Origin: an uncultured Bacteroidales bacterium
GTDB taxonomy: Bacteria; Bacteroidota; Bacteroidia; Bacteroidales; Paludibacteraceae
Assembly: GCA_903911085.1 (NCBI GenBank)
Contig: CAIWCC010000099.1
Coordinates: 82,366 to 146,365, forward strand
Direction of reading: 5' to 3'
Length of the DNA: 64,000 nt
Numbering within the stretch: position 1 is the first letter of the stretch; each line of letters starts with the position of its first letter. Below are positions 60,235 through 64,000 of the stretch, piece by piece. Both the position numbers and the translations under genes were made by a program. The notes under the pieces are model-generated. The model ran no database searches. It saw only the letters and a list, made by a program, of their open reading frames with translations, and was not told the origin of the DNA.

Positions 60235-61302
60235 TCAGAACTTGTTTTTCTTCATATCCTTTTTGTAATTCTTAATCACTTTTCCAAACTCTTTATCTTT
60301 TTTTCGTCTCTCTTCAATTGTTGATTCAAAATGTGCTTTCTCACGTTCCATTTTTAGGTAGTTTTCATAGGAACTTTTTTCAATTTCTCCTTTTTCAACA
60401 GCTTCTAGAACTGAACAGCCAATCTCGTTGGTGTGAGTGCAATCTTTGAATTTGCATTTTCGAGAAAGACTGATTATTCTGTCGAAAGTTGTTTCTAATC
60501 CGCCCGTCGTATCAGCAATACCCACTTCTCTCATTCCAGGATTGTCGATAAGAATCCCACCACTTTCAAGAACAATTAATTCTCTGTGACTTGTAATGTG
60601 TCTTCCTCTATTTGAGCTCTGACTAATTGTATCTGTTTTCATTAAAGTTCTTCCAGAAAGGTTGTTCAGCAATGTAGATTTTCCAACTCCCGATGAACCA
60701 AGCATACAATATGTCTTACCCTTTTCGATAATCTTTTTAAGTGCTTCGTATCCATCCTTCGTTTCATTACTTATTGAAAGAACTGGAATGTCTTTAATTC
60801 GTTGCTTAATACTTTCAGTTATTTCAGCAATCTTTTGTTCATTTATTAAATCAGTTTTCGTCAGTACAATTATTGGGTTTACTTTAGACGAATAACAAAT
60901 GGTCAGGTATCTTTCAAGTCGGTTGATATTAAAGTCCCTGTCAACAGCTTGAATCAGAAATGCGTAATTAATATTTGTTGCTATTATTTGTATCTCTCCA
61001 AATTGACCAACTGCCTGTCTTGTTATGATTGAAAGTCTCGGTAATGTTTTATGGATTACAGAAAAATCAGAATCATAGGTTGTTAACGCAACCCAGTCGC
61101 CAACCGCAGGGAAATCTACACGTCTTTGTGCTGAAAAGCGTAAATTTCCAGTTATTTCGGCTTCAAATTCACCGTTTTCTGTTCTTACAATATATCTTTC
61201 TTTGTGCTCCGCAATAATTCTTCCAATCTCAAAGTCTGTAAGGTTATTCTCTATTCTTAATTTTTGGAATTTGTCATTATATCCAAAATCTTCTAGTTTC
61301 AT
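60235..61302 (-). CDS. rsgA: Circularly permuted GTPase RsgA (ribosome small-subunit-dependent GTPase A) family
   Basis: VLTKTDLI (G4) before GSSGVGKSTLLNNL (G1); DNPGMREVG; CKFKDCTHTNEIGCSV. Confidence 0.9.
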   Translation of the reverse strand: MKLEDFGYNDKFQKLRIENNLTDFEIGRIIAEHKERYIVRTENGEFEAEITGNLRFSAQRRVDFPAVGDWVALTTYDSDFSVIHKTLPRLSIITRQAVGQFGEIQIIATNINYAFLIQAVDRDFNINRLERYLTICYSSKVNPIIVLTKTDLINEQKIAEITESIKQRIKDIPVLSISNETKDGYEALKKIIEKGKTYCMLGSSGVGKSTLLNNLSGRTLMKTDTISQSSNRGRHITSHRELIVLESGGILIDNPGMREVGIADTTGGLETTFDRIISLSRKCKFKDCTHTNEIGCSVLEAVEKGEIEKSSYENYLKMEREKAHFESTIEERRKKDKEFGKVIKNYKKDMKKNKF

Positions 61303-61319
61303 CTCGGTAATTATTGTGT

Positions 61320-61931
61320 TTAATGTTTAAGCTGTGTATCTGTTACTAGTTTTTCTTTGTAAGGAAATCGCTTTTCGAATTCAATTAATTCATTGGGCTG
61401 TGTTATAAAAGCATTGTCCTCAAAAAATTTGCCCTTTATATCGTCAAATCCATTAGTTTGCAACTCCAACGCCATAAATGGTTCAAAATTAAGCCCATCT
61501 TTAGTAGTTATACTATATTCCTGTGCATTTCTAAATCCCAAACGGTGATAATAATCTGGATTTCCAAAAAGAATCATACCCTTGTAATCTAATTCTTTTG
61601 CCACTCTAATTGATTCATTTAAAAGCTCTGAACCGATTCCTTTTTTTTGAAAATCCGCAAATACTGATAAAGGTCCAACACATAAAATTTCATGTTCATT
61701 ATTTTGCAAATCAATAATTATTGCTTTGGTAGATATTATATGTCCTATAATCTCATTCTCAAAGACAGCAACTAAGTCAAGTTTACTAATATAACTTTTA
61801 CTGTTTCTAATATTATGCAAAACTAAATGTTCATCGCACCCAGGTTTATATAAGTTCCAAAATGATTCTCTTGTAAGGTTTTCTGTTTGGAAAAAATCAT
61901 TTTCTGTTGTTCTTTCGATAAGTATTTTCAT
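61320..61931 (-). CDS. GNAT family N-acetyltransferase (YhbS-like)
   Basis: LCVGPLSVFADFQKKGIGSELLNESIRVAKELDYKGMILFGNPDYYHRLGFRNA. Confidence 0.9.
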   Translation of the reverse strand: MKILIERTTENDFFQTENLTRESFWNLYKPGCDEHLVLHNIRNSKSYISKLDLVAVFENEIIGHIISTKAIIIDLQNNEHEILCVGPLSVFADFQKKGIGSELLNESIRVAKELDYKGMILFGNPDYYHRLGFRNAQEYSITTKDGLNFEPFMALELQTNGFDDIKGKFFEDNAFITQPNELIEFEKRFPYKEKLVTDTQLKH

Positions 61932-61966
61932 AATTTTACAATGTCTTTTTTTATTTTTTACACTGA

Positions 61967-62120
61967 CCCCTAACGACAGAGACTATGTACATCCTGCGGT
62001 TTGCGTGCACTTCACTGTCTACAAACGACAAAGTGAATTGCAAATCAGCGAAGCTAGTGCAGGCGCAAAACCTGCTAAATGCACGTCATCCAGCAGGTGA
62101 CAATAGGCGCGTATTAGGGG
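61967..62120. repeat. Family-A attC-like imperfect palindrome, copy 2 (154 bp)
   Basis: CCCCTAACGAC...GCGCGTATTAGGGG; inverted-repeat arms; shares 34 identical bp with copy 3. Confidence 0.7.
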
Positions 62121-62134
62121 TTGTGGCTTGGCAA

Positions 62135-63235
62135 TTAGTTGATTTTCAATTCATAATTTGTACTTCGTCCGCCTTGTTCAGATTTCGCAAGAATTCTCTT
62201 CTCAATTAAATCCTGAATGTCACGCAACGCTGTGTCCTGTGAACATTTTCCGATTTTTGCCCATTTTGTCGTGTTCAAAACTCCTTCAAAGTCGTCCATT
62301 AGCATATTTAGTATTTTTCGCTGTCTGTCATTTATTGATACTTTAGAGTTCTGAAGCCAAAATTCGTGCTTGTAAATAACTTTTTCAAGTAATTTTTCTG
62401 AGTTTTCAATCGAGTGTAATAAGCTATTCAAAAACCATTGAAGCCAGTTAGTTATGTCCAAACTCCCTTTTTGTGTTTTCTCCAAAATGTCATAATATGA
62501 ATTTCGTTCTTTTCGTATTTGTGTCGACATACTGTAAAATCGATATGATTGTTCGTCTGAACGTGCTAATAACATATCACTTAATGCCCTTGAAATTCTT
62601 CCATTTCCGTCTTCAAATGGGTGAAGCGTTACAAACCACAAGTGTGCAATTGCAGCTTTTAAAACAGGGTCAACATTCTGTTCCAGATTAAACCAGTCGA
62701 AGAAAATTCGCATTTCATTTTCTATTTGATTTGCTGGTGGAGCCTGATAATGAACTTTCTCTTTTCCTAAAGCTCCTGAAACAACTTGCATTGGTCCGGT
62801 TGAATCGTCACGCCAGTTTCCGGTTATTATTTTGTACATTCCGCTTTGTCCTGCTGGAAAAAGTGAAGCATGCCAACTAAAAAGTCGTTCCTTGGTTAGT
62901 TCTTTGTCGTATTTTTTTGTTGCATCAAGCATCAAATCAACAATTCCGTCTACGTTTCGTTCTGAATAAACTAATCCTGAAATGTCCAATCCTAAACGTC
63001 TTGCAATTGACGATCTTACTTGTTCTCTGTCAAGAAATTCACCCTCAATTTCAGTCGATTTTAGAATTTCAATCGTCAATATCTCGAGATTCGCTTCGTT
63101 CTGAAGTTCAAAACCCAAAGCGCCCATTTTTCCAACGAGTTTTCCTTGTCGATTTCTCACATAAGCAAGTAATGGTAATAGTTTCTCGCTATTCCATTCA
63201 AAGTTTGGCCAGTTTTGATTGTTGTATAAATACAT
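62135..63235 (-). CDS. Fic family protein (DUF4172-type N-terminus) with C-terminal winged-helix-like region
   Basis: HPFEDGNGRISRALSDMLLAR Fic motif; N-terminal NWPNFEWNSEKLLPLL; C-terminal RQRKILNMLMDDFEGVLNTTKWAKIGKCSQDTALRDIQDLIEKRIL. Track start is 63307; ATG at 63235 (MYLYNNQNWPNF) is more likely. Confidence 0.88.
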   Translation of the reverse strand: MYLYNNQNWPNFEWNSEKLLPLLAYVRNRQGKLVGKMGALGFELQNEANLEILTIEILKSTEIEGEFLDREQVRSSIARRLGLDISGLVYSERNVDGIVDLMLDATKKYDKELTKERLFSWHASLFPAGQSGMYKIITGNWRDDSTGPMQVVSGALGKEKVHYQAPPANQIENEMRIFFDWFNLEQNVDPVLKAAIAHLWFVTLHPFEDGNGRISRALSDMLLARSDEQSYRFYSMSTQIRKERNSYYDILEKTQKGSLDITNWLQWFLNSLLHSIENSEKLLEKVIYKHEFWLQNSKVSINDRQRKILNMLMDDFEGVLNTTKWAKIGKCSQDTALRDIQDLIEKRILAKSEQGGRSTNYELKIN

Positions 63236-63247
63236 ATTTTTTCTTAC

Positions 63248-63353
63248 TCCGCTAAATTTGCGGTAAAAATACAATTTATTCTCCGCATGACAAAATAAAA
63301 TCCGCACAAAATGCGGTGATAATACTATTTATTCTCCGCATTTTTTATTTTTT
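63248..63353 (-). promoter_or_regulatory. Two 53-bp tandem operator-like units upstream of fic
   Basis: TGCGGTAAAAATACAATTTATTCTCCGCA (63259-63287) and TGCGGTGATAATACTATTTATTCTCCGCA (63312-63340), 26/29 identical, 53 bp apart. Confidence 0.65.
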
Positions 63354-63361
63354 GCCCTTGC

Positions 63362-63515
63362 CCCCTAACGACCGAGTCTATGGGCATTTGGCGGCTTGCG
63401 AGAGCATTCGCTGTCGTGAAACGACAAAGTGAATTGCAAATCAGCGAAGCTAATGCGGGAGCAAAACCGCCGGAATGCACGTCAGCCAGCCAATGCCAAT
63501 AGGCGCGTGTTGAAC
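63362..63515. repeat. Family-A attC-like imperfect palindrome, copy 3 (154 bp)
   Basis: CCCCTAACGACC...GGCGCGTGTTGAAC; AAACGACAAAGTGAATTGCAAATCAGCGAAGCTA shared exactly with copy 2. Confidence 0.7.
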
Positions 63516-64000
63516 TAAACCTTCGGTAATCAACCTACCATTCACCTAATTTTTCTTATCAGCATCCAAAAGTAGATAATTATTCTGATATTCACATTAC
63601 AAATCATTTTAAATGTGAATATATGCAATCAAAATCATAAAAAAAAGGCTATGTTTCTTTAGTAGAGCAAGCCCACACTGCAAAGTGGGACATTTGCACA
63701 CCGTGAGTACTTGGAGCGCACGTGCACCACCACCAGCCGATGCTGTTCACCGTGCAGCCATAAATGCTGCTGCACAAAAAATAAGTCACTGATAATCAAT
63801 ACTCGGCTTCCTGAAACGAAGCTCGACAGCCATTGTATTGCCTAAACATAACTAAATAGGACAGAAATGCCCTATAAAGCGACAAAACCTGAACTTTTCA
63901 TGTTTCGAAAACACCCAATCTAGCGTTATTTGATAGTAAAAAACTGGTTTTTAAGCTTTGTAGGTTAGCCTCAACCAACCCAAGCTCAACCAATAATACA

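Noticed and set aside
62135-63307. Longer Fic start at 63307 in the ORF track
   Set aside because: The extension would translate the operator-like repeats; the ATG at 63235 fits the expected N-terminus (MYLYNNQNWPNF).
55302-63515. Integron integrase (intI) or any transposase for the palindrome array
   Set aside because: None of the ORFs in the region reads as a tyrosine recombinase or DDE/Y1 transposase, so a complete integron is not claimed.
1-64000. CRISPR array, phage, retron or restriction-modification/defence island
   Set aside because: No regularly spaced repeats and no cas, reverse transcriptase, methylase, nuclease or phage structural genes seen. Repetition inside the SusC and HTCS genes is protein-domain repetition.

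Overview
AT-rich Bacteroidota (Bacteroidales-like) chromosomal segment; the taxonomic guess rests on SusC/SusD pairs, T9SS-type C-terminal sorting tails, an HTCS regulator and a TAnnTTTG-type promoter. (1) About 1-40.1 kb: a collinear minus-strand polysaccharide utilisation locus. It holds four related secreted proteins with a LamG-like fold apparently split by a CenC-like module, a GH128-like enzyme, a sialate O-acetylesterase-like (SASA) esterase, two GH2, GH30, GH116, two SusC/SusD pairs, GH29, a BNR/sialidase-like protein, GH43 and a Ser-type sulfatase. (2) 40.4-44.4 kb: a divergent hybrid two-component regulator (HTCS). (3) 45.2-55.2 kb: a plus-strand SusC/SusD operon with an HExxH lipoprotein, a DUF4302 protein and a choice-of-anchor-J-like protein, and no glycosidase. 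(4) 55.3-63.5 kb: an accessory region of minus-strand single genes (lipoprotein, Hint-domain protein, propeller lipoprotein, RsgA-like GTPase, GNAT, Fic) separated by two families of imperfect palindromes, some of them attC-like. Non-coding highlights: a 195-244 bp MITE-like family (three copies), a separate 234 bp element with 26-bp terminal inverted repeats inside the SusCD operon, a large nested palindrome after the HTCS gene, and a 53-bp tandem operator-like duplication upstream of fic. The best candidates for something undescribed are the cassette-like array at 55-63.5 kb and the split-LamG protein family. No rRNA, tRNA, CRISPR array, transposase or integrase was recognised. All domain calls are from reading the sequence; no searches were run.
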